Below are positions 31,853 through 39,911 of a DNA stretch of 64,000 bases, one piece after another. Both the position numbers and the translations under genes were made by a program. The number at the start of each line of letters is the position of its first letter. Position 1 is the first letter of the stretch. The notes beneath the pieces were generated by a model. The model was not told the origin of the DNA. It saw only the letters and a program-made list of their open reading frames with translations, and did no database searches. This DNA is from Polyangiaceae bacterium (lineage in GTDB: Bacteria; Myxococcota_A; Polyangia; Polyangiales; Polyangiaceae). The DNA is taken from assembly GCA_025936115.1 (NCBI GenBank), contig JAICTZ010000004.1, positions 62,001-126,000 of the forward strand, read 5' to 3'.

Positions 31853-32915
31853 TGACCTCACCGCTGTCCCGTCCCGCCAAATTCCTGTCCGCTTCGGCGA
31901 TGGTCCGTTCGTAGAGCTTCACGTAGTCGCGCGCCATGCGCGCCGCCGTGAAGCACTCCTCGAAGTGGCCGCGCACCTTCTCACGGTCGAGCTCGCCCAC
32001 GCGCCGCGCAGCCTCGATCGCGCCCGGCATGTCGTGGACGATGAAGCCCGTGACGCCGTCCTTCATCACCTCGGGCACGGAGCCGTGGTTGAAAGCGACC
32101 ACGGGCGTGCCGCACGCCATGGCCTCGATCATCACGAGTCCGAACGGCTCGGGCCAATCGATCGGAAACAGCAACGCGCGCGCCTTACCGACGAACTCGG
32201 CCTTGTCGGCCTCGCCAATCTCGCCGATGTACTCGACGAGCGGGTCTTCGAACAAAGGCTCGATCTCGCGTTCGAAGTACTGGCGATCGGCGTTGTCCAC
32301 TTTGGCTGCAATGCGTAGCTTCACTCCGAGCGTCGTAGCAATCTCGATCGCACGGTCGACGCGCTTTTCCGGCGAAATGCGCCCGACGAACGCGAAATAG
32401 TCCTTCGCCTCCGCTGAGAACGGCAACAGCTGCTCCGGCAGCCCGTGCTTCACCGTGCCGACCCAATTCGCCTCCGGCAGCGGGCTGCGCTGCGAATCGG
32501 AAATCGAGACGACCGGCATGTCCGGGAACGCGGCGTAGAGCGGCTTGAGGTCGGGAATGTCGAGCCGGCCGTGCAGCGTCGTGAGCGTGCGCAAGCCGAG
32601 CAGGCGCGAGGTGAGAAAGTGCAGGTAATCGATGTGAAAATGGATGATGTCGTAGCGCGGAAAATCGCGCGAAATCATCTCGAGCATCACCTGATGGTGC
32701 GAAAGCGTGTCGATGCAGCCCTTGGCGAGCCGGAGCGATTCCGGACAGACGCTCACGAGGTTGGCCCTGGTCTTCGAGTCCCCGGCGGCATACAAGGTCA
32801 CCTCGTGACCGAGCTCGACGAGCTCTTCGGTTAGGTACGAAACGATGCGCTCCGTCCCGCCGTAGAGCTGAGGCGGGACACTCTCGTAGAGCGGCGCAAC
32901 TTGTGCAATTCGCAT
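31842..32915 (-). CDS. Glycosyltransferase family 4
   Basis: 357 residues from ATG 32915, where the GT4 fold begins (MRIAQVAPLYESVPP, then YGGTERIVSYLTEELVELGH). The donor-binding C-domain has FVGRISPEKRVDRAIE and the EX7E motif EPFGLVMIEAMACGTPVVAF. No membrane segment. GT4 enzymes of this exact type (with YGGTERV near the N-terminus) are often encoded beside glycogen-debranching-like proteins, as here, suggesting joint work on an alpha-glucan or a glycosylated solute. Acceptor unknown. Confidence 0.85.
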   Translation of the reverse strand: MRIAQVAPLYESVPPQLYGGTERIVSYLTEELVELGHEVTLYAAGDSKTRANLVSVCPESLRLAKGCIDTLSHHQVMLEMISRDFPRYDIIHFHIDYLHFLTSRLLGLRTLTTLHGRLDIPDLKPLYAAFPDMPVVSISDSQRSPLPEANWVGTVKHGLPEQLLPFSAEAKDYFAFVGRISPEKRVDRAIEIATTLGVKLRIAAKVDNADRQYFEREIEPLFEDPLVEYIGEIGEADKAEFVGKARALLFPIDWPEPFGLVMIEAMACGTPVVAFNHGSVPEVMKDGVTGFIVHDMPGAIEAARRVGELDREKVRGHFEECFTAARMARDYVKLYERTIAEADRNLAGRDSGEVNAA

Positions 32916-33101
32916 GCGCCGGTGCAAGCAAGACAGGTGCCACGGCGCGCAGCGAGCGAGACGCCGCTCGCAAGTATGCCGGGCCCGAGGCACCCGGCAA
33001 ACCGATCACCCATGTGGCAAACACGCACCCGGCCCTACGGCGGGGCGTCTCGAAACAGAGCCGCGAAATGCCCGTTAGTCAGGCGCGCGAGCAAATAATC
33101 T

Positions 33102-33713
33102 TTACGAAGCGCCCAGGCTCTTCTTGCGCATGCGCGTGAGCAGACCCTCGACGCCTTCCTTGGCGATGACCTGGTTGAATTGCGCGCGGTAGTTTTCGAC
33201 GAGGCCCACGCCGTCCGTGACGATATCGAACACGCGCCAAGCGCCCTTGTCGTGGCGCAGCGTGTAATCGACGCTGATCACCTGCTTCTTTCCCTTGCGT
33301 GTCACGCGGAGCTCGGTCGAGACGGAGGCTTCGTCACCGTGCGGCTTTTCGCCTAGGTACGCCACGTCGTAGTCGAGCTCGGAGCGCAGCGCGCGCAGGT
33401 AGTGGCCCTCGACGATTTCGCGCAAGAGCTTGCTGAATTCGGCCTGCTGAGCGGGCTTCAGCTTGCTCCACTGATCGCGCATCGCGCGGCGACCGAGCTC
33501 GTCCACGTCGAGGAAGTTCTGGAGCTTGGCCGTGACTTGGCTGGCTTGCTGCTTTTCTTCGGGTGAGCCGGGCGTGACTTTGCGACGCAGGAGCGAGTGC
33601 AGCGTGTCGTTGGCTTGCCGGACGGTGGCCGTGGCGGGGCCGTCAGCCGCCTGGGCCACGGCGCCGAACACGAGCACGAAGACGAGCGTGAGAAACTGGG
33701 TGATCTTTCGCAC
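33102..33713 (-). CDS. MlaC/HpnM-type periplasmic lipid-binding protein (Ttg2 family)
   Basis: 203 residues with a Sec signal peptide (cleavage after AQA, about residue 22). The MlaC/Tgt2 domain covers the rest: ATVRQANDTLHSLL, LQNFLDVDELGRRAM, LKPAQQAEFSKLLREIVE, VDYTLRHDKGAWRVFDIVTDGVGLVENYR and QFNQVIAKEGVEGLL. MlaC shuttles phospholipids between the two membranes; the related HpnM works with the RND protein HpnN in hopanoid transport. Here it follows the TolC-like gene by 28 bp and an HpnN-like MMPL gene is two places upstream. No MlaD, MlaE or MlaF is present, so an RND-linked role is more likely than the classical Mla ABC system. Confidence 0.85.
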   Translation of the reverse strand: MRKITQFLTLVFVLVFGAVAQAADGPATATVRQANDTLHSLLRRKVTPGSPEEKQQASQVTAKLQNFLDVDELGRRAMRDQWSKLKPAQQAEFSKLLREIVEGHYLRALRSELDYDVAYLGEKPHGDEASVSTELRVTRKGKKQVISVDYTLRHDKGAWRVFDIVTDGVGLVENYRAQFNQVIAKEGVEGLLTRMRKKSLGAS

Positions 33714-33741
33714 AGCGGACCTCGATGGCTTCGGAACGAAG

Positions 33742-35106
33742 CTAGTGCGGTTTGGCGGGCAGGATCAGCGACTCGCCGATGGCTCGCCGCAGCGTGAGCA
33801 GAGCTAGGTCGAACTCGTAGGTGCTCTGGAGCAGCCTAGTGTGAATCGTGAAATAGGCGAGGTAGGCGTCGGCCATTTCGCGAGCAGTGACGGTGCCGAT
33901 GGCATCCGCTTGCATGACGGATGCTACCCAGCCGCGCGCGCTTTTCTCCCCTGCCGTCGCGGCGTCGAGCCGGCGGTGGGCCTCCGTGGCGCGCGTGTAC
34001 GCTTGGAGCACGGCAAAATCGCCGGCGCGGCGAGCCGCTTGTAGCAGATCGCGACCACGGTCGAGCTCGGCGTTGGCGCGCGCGAGCCGGGCGATCTGCG
34101 CGGCGGGCTCGATCGTCCAGCGCAAGACGAGCGCGGCGTAGGCGGTCGTGTGATTGAAGGGATCGTTCGCGAAGGCGCTCGGCGGATCGTCGACGCCACC
34201 CGCGCGCGTCCAGCTGCCGCCCGCGATGATGCCGAGATCGGGCAACAGGCGCGCACGCTCCATGTTCCGCAGAGCTTCGAGCGCCGTCACGCCGCTCACG
34301 GCGGCGCGCACTTCGGGTCTCCCCTGCTTTGCGCGGTCCACGTACGACTTTGCCTGCTCGAGATTCAAGCTGAGCGGCTCGAGCGGCTCACCGAGCGTGT
34401 CGGCGTCGGCATCTCCGACCAGCGCCTGCAGGCCGAAACGCGCCGTCGCCTCGCTTTCACGCGCTTCGCTCTGGCGCGCGAGGATTTCCGCCATGAACGT
34501 CTCGAGCCGCAGGCGATCCTGCACGGTCACGTCGGACTCGCCGCGCTCGAGCCGCTCGGAGAGCGTCTTCGTGGCGCCGTCGAGCTTTTCGCGCCCGTCG
34601 TCGAGCATTTCCCCGAGCTCGCGCGCGAGATCGATACCGAGGTAGGCGCGGGCGGCTTCGAGACCCATGTCGTCGGCCGCGCCCGTCGCGAGCGCTTGGT
34701 TCATCTCGAGGTTGCCGCCGGCGGCGTCGATGGCGGACTGCACCTTGCCGAACGTGTAGAGCGGCTGGAGCAGCTCTGCGTTGACGCCACCGTAGACGCC
34801 CTCGAAGCGGAGCTTCACTTCGTGTGGGGTGGTTTGGGAGCAGTTGGTGTTGGGGACACACTGGATTTCGGGACTCGGCCCGATGAACGACGTCAGCGTC
34901 GCGCGCGGGAAACGAGCCCCGCGCGCCTCGTCGACTTGGGCGGACGCGGCGCGCGCGCGATCGAGCGCCGCGCGCGCGAGCGGATTTTGGCGGGCGAGCG
35001 AGACGGCGCGCTCGAGCGACAAACGCCGCGGTTCCGCCTGCGCCCGCCACGCCAGCGCGAAGCAGAGCGCGGCGAGGACGAGTGACCACGTCCTCGCCCG
35101 CCTCAT
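33742..35106 (-). CDS. TolC-family outer-membrane channel protein
   Basis: 454 residues with a signal peptide ending AQA (about residue 24). The outer membrane efflux protein layout is visible: two similar halves, each with a long helical hairpin (LSLERAVSLARQNPLARAAL..., then LNLEQAKSYVDRAKQGRPEV), the conserved LxQPLYTFGK motif after a beta strand (LLQPLYTFGKVQSAIDAA) and a second strand pair before RRAIGESL. ATG 35106 overlaps the stop of the MMPL transporter gene as ATGA, so it is translated coupled to it. It should form the trimeric outer-membrane conduit. No periplasmic adaptor (HlyD-type) is encoded nearby. Confidence 0.85.
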   Translation of the reverse strand: MRRARTWSLVLAALCFALAWRAQAEPRRLSLERAVSLARQNPLARAALDRARAASAQVDEARGARFPRATLTSFIGPSPEIQCVPNTNCSQTTPHEVKLRFEGVYGGVNAELLQPLYTFGKVQSAIDAAGGNLEMNQALATGAADDMGLEAARAYLGIDLARELGEMLDDGREKLDGATKTLSERLERGESDVTVQDRLRLETFMAEILARQSEARESEATARFGLQALVGDADADTLGEPLEPLSLNLEQAKSYVDRAKQGRPEVRAAVSGVTALEALRNMERARLLPDLGIIAGGSWTRAGGVDDPPSAFANDPFNHTTAYAALVLRWTIEPAAQIARLARANAELDRGRDLLQAARRAGDFAVLQAYTRATEAHRRLDAATAGEKSARGWVASVMQADAIGTVTAREMADAYLAYFTIHTRLLQSTYEFDLALLTLRRAIGESLILPAKPH

Positions 35107-37592
35107 GCGCCCGATTCCTGACTATGCACGTCGGGTTTGGCGAACGTGCCGTGACCGCTCGCGCGCCAAGCCAGGTACGCCGGCAGCGCGAGCACCGCCG
35201 TGCTGAGGCACGCGAGCTCTCCGCTGATGGCGAGCTCGCCGAACGAACGCAGCGCGCGGTTTTGCGCGACGATGAGCGAAGCGAAACCGATCACGGTCGT
35301 CGCCGAGCAGAGCGCCACGGCGCCGCCCGTCTTACCGACGGCCTGCTCGAGCTCACCGTGCGCCTGGTAGCGCTTGAGCACGTTGATCGAGTAGTCGGCG
35401 GCGACACCGAAGGTGATGGGCAGCGCGATCAGGTTCGAGAAATTCAAGCGCTGGCCCGTCCACGCCGCAAAGCCGAGCATCAGCGTGATCCCGACCACCA
35501 AACTGCCGATCGCCGCGAGCGAGAGCCCGACGTGACGGAAGGCGAGCAGCGCCACGAGCAGCACGGCGACCATCGCGGCGGCCGTGGCGATCGGACCGTC
35601 GCGGCGCATGGCCGAGATGATATCGCTCGAGAGCAGGAGGCCGCCAACCACGAGCGAATGCTCGCCGGCCGAACGCGCGGCCTCACGCAGATCCGCGGCA
35701 AATTCTGCCATTTTCGTGGCGTCCCAGGTGCCGTTGCCGATCTTGGGGAACACGAGCACGTTGCGGTCGACGTGACCTTGCGTATCACGCAGGCCCGCGA
35801 GCAACGTTGCCGGCACCTCCGCCGCTTCGAGGGGCGCGAGCGCTTCGGGGGAGAGCACGCGCTCGACGCGCGCGCGATCGTCGGGCGAAAGCGCGTCGAG
35901 CATGGCCGGCGTCACGGAGCGCGCGAGTTTGCGCGCCTCTTCGAGCGACTGCTCACGGTAAGGAGGCAGCACGTCGTCTGCGGTGCGCACCGTGGCGATC
36001 AGATCGCCGGCACGGCCCGCGCGCGCGAGCTCGCGAACGGCCGCGGCTGCGCGTGACGCGGCCGCGCTCGAGTCCGTCATGATCACGGCGGGCGTCAGGT
36101 ACGTGTGGAGCGTCGCGTCCATGCGCGGACCCCAATAGCGCTCGCCGTGCTCGAACGAGTCAGCGCGCCGGAGCCGCGAAAAGTTCGTCTCTAGCCAGCT
36201 GCCGTTGCGCTTGAAGATGCCGAAGGTCGCGACCACGAAGAGCGCGAGCGCGACGCCGAGCACGGGACGCGGATGGCCGAGCACGAGGCGAGCGAGACCG
36301 CGCGTTTCGTGCGTGGAGGCGGGGCCGGGCCGGCCGAACAGGCGCGTGCCGAAGAGCATCGCGAGCGGCGGAACCAGGACGTACGTCGCCGTCCAGCAGA
36401 GCAGCATGCCGATCGCGCCGATCCAGCCGAATTGATTGAAACCGCGAAAATCGGTGAGCAGGAGCGTCGCGTAGGATGCGGCCGCAGCGGCGGACGCGCC
36501 GAACGTCGCGCGGAAGGTCTCGACCAGCGCGATGCGCATGCCGGGCGCCGGCGCGGCGCCGCGACGCCGTTCCTCTCGATAGCGAGCGAGCAGGATGACG
36601 CCGCTGTTCAGCCCGTTGCCGACGATGATCGAGGAGAGGAACGCCGTGTTCGAGTTCAGGTGACGAATCGAGAGCGGCGGCAGCGCGACGACGCCGAACG
36701 TGTAGAGCGCACCGAACACCACGGGCACGATCAGCACCGGTACGGCGAGCAGCGACCGGAAGAACCAGGCGATCGCGCCGAGCACCAGCACCATCACGAT
36801 GGCGCCCGACACCCCGAGATCGACGGCGAGGCCCCGCGCTTCTTCCACGCGCGTCGCGACGTCGCCCGCGAAGCCGAGCTTGAGCCCGGGGGCGTCCGCG
36901 GTCGGGAAGCCGAGGTCGTGAACGTCGCGTTCGACGCGCGTGAGCAGCGCTTCGTCGTCGGAAAAGGACGTGGCGTGAGAGCTCGCTTGAATCACGAGCA
37001 CGGCGGTGCGCCCGTCCTCGGAGACGAAGCGATCGTGCGGGAAGTTCGGCGGGGCGCCGTGCCTGGCGCGGTATTTCGCTTCGAGCTCCTTGAGCGGCAG
37101 CGGCGGCGCCGGATCCTCGCTTTCGTCGAGTAGGCTCATGCCCGTCGCGTGCGCCACTTCCCAGCGATGCCGAGCTTCGACGGCTTCCCGTAGTTTCGCT
37201 ACGTCGCTCGGTTCCATCAGCGCGAGCGCGCGCGTCTCGACGAAGTGGCGCTCCGCCGCGACGCCAGTGCGCGCGCCCGCCACGAGCTGCTTCGGGTAAT
37301 GCGCGACCCGTGCCTCGAGGTCCGAGAGGAAGCGCAGCGCGGCGTCGGCGTTCTCGGGACGGCCGGTGTCTACCACCACGCCGAGGTGGCGCAGCCCCGG
37401 GAGGCGCCGGCGCGCTTGGTCGAGCGCCTGCACGGACGGCGCGCTCCGGGGCAAGAGCTCCTCGAGGTCGCTCCGCAAATTGGCGTACGTGAGCACGGCG
37501 CGCACGCCGCACACGGCCGCGAGCACACCTGCGACGAGCAGCACGAGCCGCGCGCGACCGAACAAGAAGTCCATCAGGCGTTCGGCCTTCAC
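35103..37592 (-). CDS. MMPL/RND-family transporter (HpnN-like)
   Basis: 829 residues from GTG 37592 (GTGA overlap with the PAP2 gene) or ATG 37574. Twelve predicted transmembrane helices in two halves, each with one helix, a periplasmic loop of 180-200 residues and five helices. The sterol-sensing-type helices are clear: GVSGAIVMVLVLGAIAWFF and SIIVGNGLNSGVILLARYRE in the first half, LPITFGVAADYSINVLKRY in the second; the polar residues (N/D in these helices) fit proton relay. MMPL/HpnN proteins export lipids such as hopanoids and mycolates. Neighbours are a PAP2 lipid transferase before it and TolC-like and MlaC-like proteins after it, which points to lipid export. Confidence 0.9.
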   Translation of the reverse strand: MKAERLMDFLFGRARLVLLVAGVLAAVCGVRAVLTYANLRSDLEELLPRSAPSVQALDQARRRLPGLRHLGVVVDTGRPENADAALRFLSDLEARVAHYPKQLVAGARTGVAAERHFVETRALALMEPSDVAKLREAVEARHRWEVAHATGMSLLDESEDPAPPLPLKELEAKYRARHGAPPNFPHDRFVSEDGRTAVLVIQASSHATSFSDDEALLTRVERDVHDLGFPTADAPGLKLGFAGDVATRVEEARGLAVDLGVSGAIVMVLVLGAIAWFFRSLLAVPVLIVPVVFGALYTFGVVALPPLSIRHLNSNTAFLSSIIVGNGLNSGVILLARYREERRRGAAPAPGMRIALVETFRATFGASAAAAASYATLLLTDFRGFNQFGWIGAIGMLLCWTATYVLVPPLAMLFGTRLFGRPGPASTHETRGLARLVLGHPRPVLGVALALFVVATFGIFKRNGSWLETNFSRLRRADSFEHGERYWGPRMDATLHTYLTPAVIMTDSSAAASRAAAAVRELARAGRAGDLIATVRTADDVLPPYREQSLEEARKLARSVTPAMLDALSPDDRARVERVLSPEALAPLEAAEVPATLLAGLRDTQGHVDRNVLVFPKIGNGTWDATKMAEFAADLREAARSAGEHSLVVGGLLLSSDIISAMRRDGPIATAAAMVAVLLVALLAFRHVGLSLAAIGSLVVGITLMLGFAAWTGQRLNFSNLIALPITFGVAADYSINVLKRYQAHGELEQAVGKTGGAVALCSATTVIGFASLIVAQNRALRSFGELAISGELACLSTAVLALPAYLAWRASGHGTFAKPDVHSQESGA

Positions 37593-38554
37593 ACCGCGCT
37601 CCGTGCGTCCGGCACTTCAGCCGTTTCGGCGCTGCGCTGCTCGAGGAAGTAGCGCGCGAGCAGCACGCCCGCGAGCGCCGTCGCCCAACCGGCGACCACG
37701 TCGATGACCCAGTGATGCGCGAGGTACACCGCCGAAGACGCCATCCACACGGCGTAGAGCACGTGCAGCGCGCGCTCCTTACGGCCGGCACTTCGCCACG
37801 CCGTCAGCAAGCCGAGCAAGGGGTAAGCGCAGTGCATCGACGGCAGCGCTCCGAAGACGCTCGCGGCTCGCGCGTAGAAATGGCCGAAGTACGAGACGCC
37901 GAGCAGCGTGTCGACGCGCGCGAGTCCGGCCGGGCTCGGCACGTCGGCGAGCGACACGGCGCAGCCGTGCGCGTGCACGTACCAGGGCGGCGCGACGGGA
38001 ACCAAAATCCACACGAAAAACGAAATCCAATTGGCGAACGCGAACGACCACGCAAAGAAGGCCATCTTACGCGGGTCGCGGAAACGGAGCCAAATAGCGT
38101 ACCCCACGGCGAAATACACGAACGCGAAGTACGGCACCGCCGCGGCCAGATCCGCGGCGGCGACGTGATGGCTCATGAACCACTCGGGCAGCGTCGTGCC
38201 GCCGGGCAACGGCAAAATCGTGCGTTCGGCGGCGCGGAAGGAGCACGAGAGCACGCGATCGGACGTGACCCAGAGCGCCCGCGCATAGCGCACGCAGTCG
38301 TAGCCGATGCCTACCGCGAGGAACGGTAAGAGCTCGCGATAGAGCGCGGCCGTGCGCCGGCCGACCAGGCCGAGCACGAGTGCCAGCGCGGCGATCACGA
38401 GGTGCTCGGGCCGCAGGTCGCCGTGGAAGACCACGAGCACGAGCGCGTAAAGCGCGGGCAAAAACGGCAGGAGCAGCCGGCGCCCCCAGAGCGCGCGCAG
38501 TCGTGACCAGGGGCTGAGGGGCAGTGCGCTCCGCTCAGGAAGCGTCGGCGGCAC
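37589..38554 (-). CDS. AUR1-like PAP2 protein, candidate inositol phosphorylceramide/inositol-phosphotransferase
   Basis: 321 residues from GTG 38554, chosen because GGAGG lies 5 nt upstream; the frame is open to 38605. Six or more transmembrane helices. PAP2_3 motifs: PVAPPWYVHAHG (about 186-197), ALPSMHCAYPL with PSMH at 238-241, and AHHWVIDVVAGW with H281 and D285 as the HxxxD pair. The APPWY element, PSMHCAYP and HHxxxD match the yeast inositol-phosphorylceramide synthase AUR1, in which the two histidines and the aspartate form the triad. So it probably moves a phospho-head group between lipids in the membrane. A plain phosphatidate-type phosphatase is the alternative. Coupled to the genes on both sides (20-bp and 4-bp overlaps). 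Confidence 0.8.
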   Translation of the reverse strand: MPPTLPERSALPLSPWSRLRALWGRRLLLPFLPALYALVLVVFHGDLRPEHLVIAALALVLGLVGRRTAALYRELLPFLAVGIGYDCVRYARALWVTSDRVLSCSFRAAERTILPLPGGTTLPEWFMSHHVAAADLAAAVPYFAFVYFAVGYAIWLRFRDPRKMAFFAWSFAFANWISFFVWILVPVAPPWYVHAHGCAVSLADVPSPAGLARVDTLLGVSYFGHFYARAASVFGALPSMHCAYPLLGLLTAWRSAGRKERALHVLYAVWMASSAVYLAHHWVIDVVAGWATALAGVLLARYFLEQRSAETAEVPDARSAV

Positions 38555-39803
38555 TCTTGCCTCCGACACCCGAGCCGAGCTCCGGTAGGTGCTCGGTGCC
38601 TTCACGCTCGCGCTCGGGGAACGCCCACTCGCTGTGGAGCGGGAAATTCCAGCACACGAACACGAGCGCGCGCGTGATGAGCCAGCCGATGTACGGATGA
38701 ACGCCGGGCAAGAGCGACATCATCCACACGCCGCCGGCGTTCAAGAGCGCGCTCGAACCGGAGACGAACAGGAACCGCACGACCTGACGCCGGACGCTCT
38801 GGCGGAGCGCACGAAAGACCCAGAGGCGCGAGAGGCTGAACGCGACCGTGCCGCCGACGACGCAGCCGAGCAAGGTGGCGAGCGGCATCGGGGCGCCCGC
38901 CGAGTTCACGAGCGTGTGGACGGTGAGCGCGTCGACCGCCGTGGCGAGGCTGCTCACGAGCACGGCGCGCGGCATGAGCTTGAAGCGGTGCGCCGTGCCG
39001 GTGCCGAGCGCGCGCAAGAGCCGCGCGAGCCGCTGGAGTGCTGTCACGTGCGAAGTTGCGGCGAGCAAAACTAGTCCGGCCATGGCGAGTCGATGAGGGG
39101 GATGAGGATCGTCAGGAGAAAAGAGGGCTTCGGGGATGGGGGCGAAAGCGACGCTCGCCCCGAGCACCACGATGCGCTCCGGGCGCTGCATGAAGCCCAC
39201 GTCGTTCATGCGCGCGCCGAGCGCCTCACCGCGCGCGCGCACGTATGGAACGAGCAGCGAACCGGTGAGCGCGAGCAGCACGGGCAAAAGCGCCCACGAG
39301 GAGCGGTAGTACCAAGCGAGACCGACGAGCAGCGCCGATTCGCAGTAGCGGTCGAGGACGGAATCGAGCGCGGCGCCGCCAGCTGTGGCGCGACCGGTCA
39401 CGCGTGCGACGCGCCCGTCCAAAAAGTCGAGTGTACCGGCCATCAAGAACACCCAGCCGGCGAGCGCGAAGTGTCCCACCGCGGCCGCAAGGCCCGAGCC
39501 GGCGGCGAGTCCGACCGAAAGCGTCGTGATCGCATTGGGCGGAACCTCGACCAAGGCGAGCGCAACCCAAAGCGGGCGCATCACCCAAGCCGCGAAGTGA
39601 CGCATGCGCGCCGTCGTGAGCCCGCCGAGGCCACGGCCGTCCATCTCCTCGTCGTGGTAGCGCCCTGCGACGAGCGTCCGCACGCCGTACGCCACGACGC
39701 ACAACAAAAGCAGCGCCGCGAGGGCGAGCGCCGGTGCAATCGACCACCACACGCGTTCCGGCGCGCTCAAGCGGCCACCAAAAATGGAAACGATGGCGGC
39801 CAT
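38535..39803 (-). CDS. CDP-alcohol phosphatidyltransferase fused to GtrA domain
   Basis: 422 residues from ATG 39803, with GGAG 8 nt upstream. After one N-terminal transmembrane helix and a cytosolic linker (HDEEMDGRGLGGLTTARM), the CDP-alcohol phosphatidyltransferase signature is complete: D126, D129, G130, A133, R134, G143, D147, D151 in the pattern D-x2-DG-x2-AR-x8-G-x3-D-x3-D. Residues about 280-405 are a four-helix GtrA domain (LVSSLATAVDALTVHTL, SLSRLWVFRA, RFLFVSGSSALLNAGGV). The first domain should join CDP-diacylglycerol with an alcohol; with an inositol-phosphate synthase next door the alcohol is probably inositol-1-phosphate. GtrA domains are thought to flip polyprenyl-linked sugars. 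Such a fusion is unusual. Confidence 0.85.
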   Translation of the reverse strand: MAAIVSIFGGRLSAPERVWWSIAPALALAALLLLCVVAYGVRTLVAGRYHDEEMDGRGLGGLTTARMRHFAAWVMRPLWVALALVEVPPNAITTLSVGLAAGSGLAAAVGHFALAGWVFLMAGTLDFLDGRVARVTGRATAGGAALDSVLDRYCESALLVGLAWYYRSSWALLPVLLALTGSLLVPYVRARGEALGARMNDVGFMQRPERIVVLGASVAFAPIPEALFSPDDPHPPHRLAMAGLVLLAATSHVTALQRLARLLRALGTGTAHRFKLMPRAVLVSSLATAVDALTVHTLVNSAGAPMPLATLLGCVVGGTVAFSLSRLWVFRALRQSVRRQVVRFLFVSGSSALLNAGGVWMMSLLPGVHPYIGWLITRALVFVCWNFPLHSEWAFPEREREGTEHLPELGSGVGGKSAADAS

Positions 39804-39911
39804 GGTTACTCCAACACTCCTTCGCTCAGCTGCTGCTACGGGTCTCGGTGACGAATAGATCGAGTCATGCGGTAAATCGGCCACCATGGCCGAGCGAACT
39901 GCGTGCGGCGG

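Noticed and set aside
30530..31855. Plus-strand open frame of about 440 codons opposite the debranching gene
   Set aside because: The opposite strand encodes a full, motif-bearing enzyme, and this frame is rich in Arg, His and Glu as expected for a GC-driven shadow.
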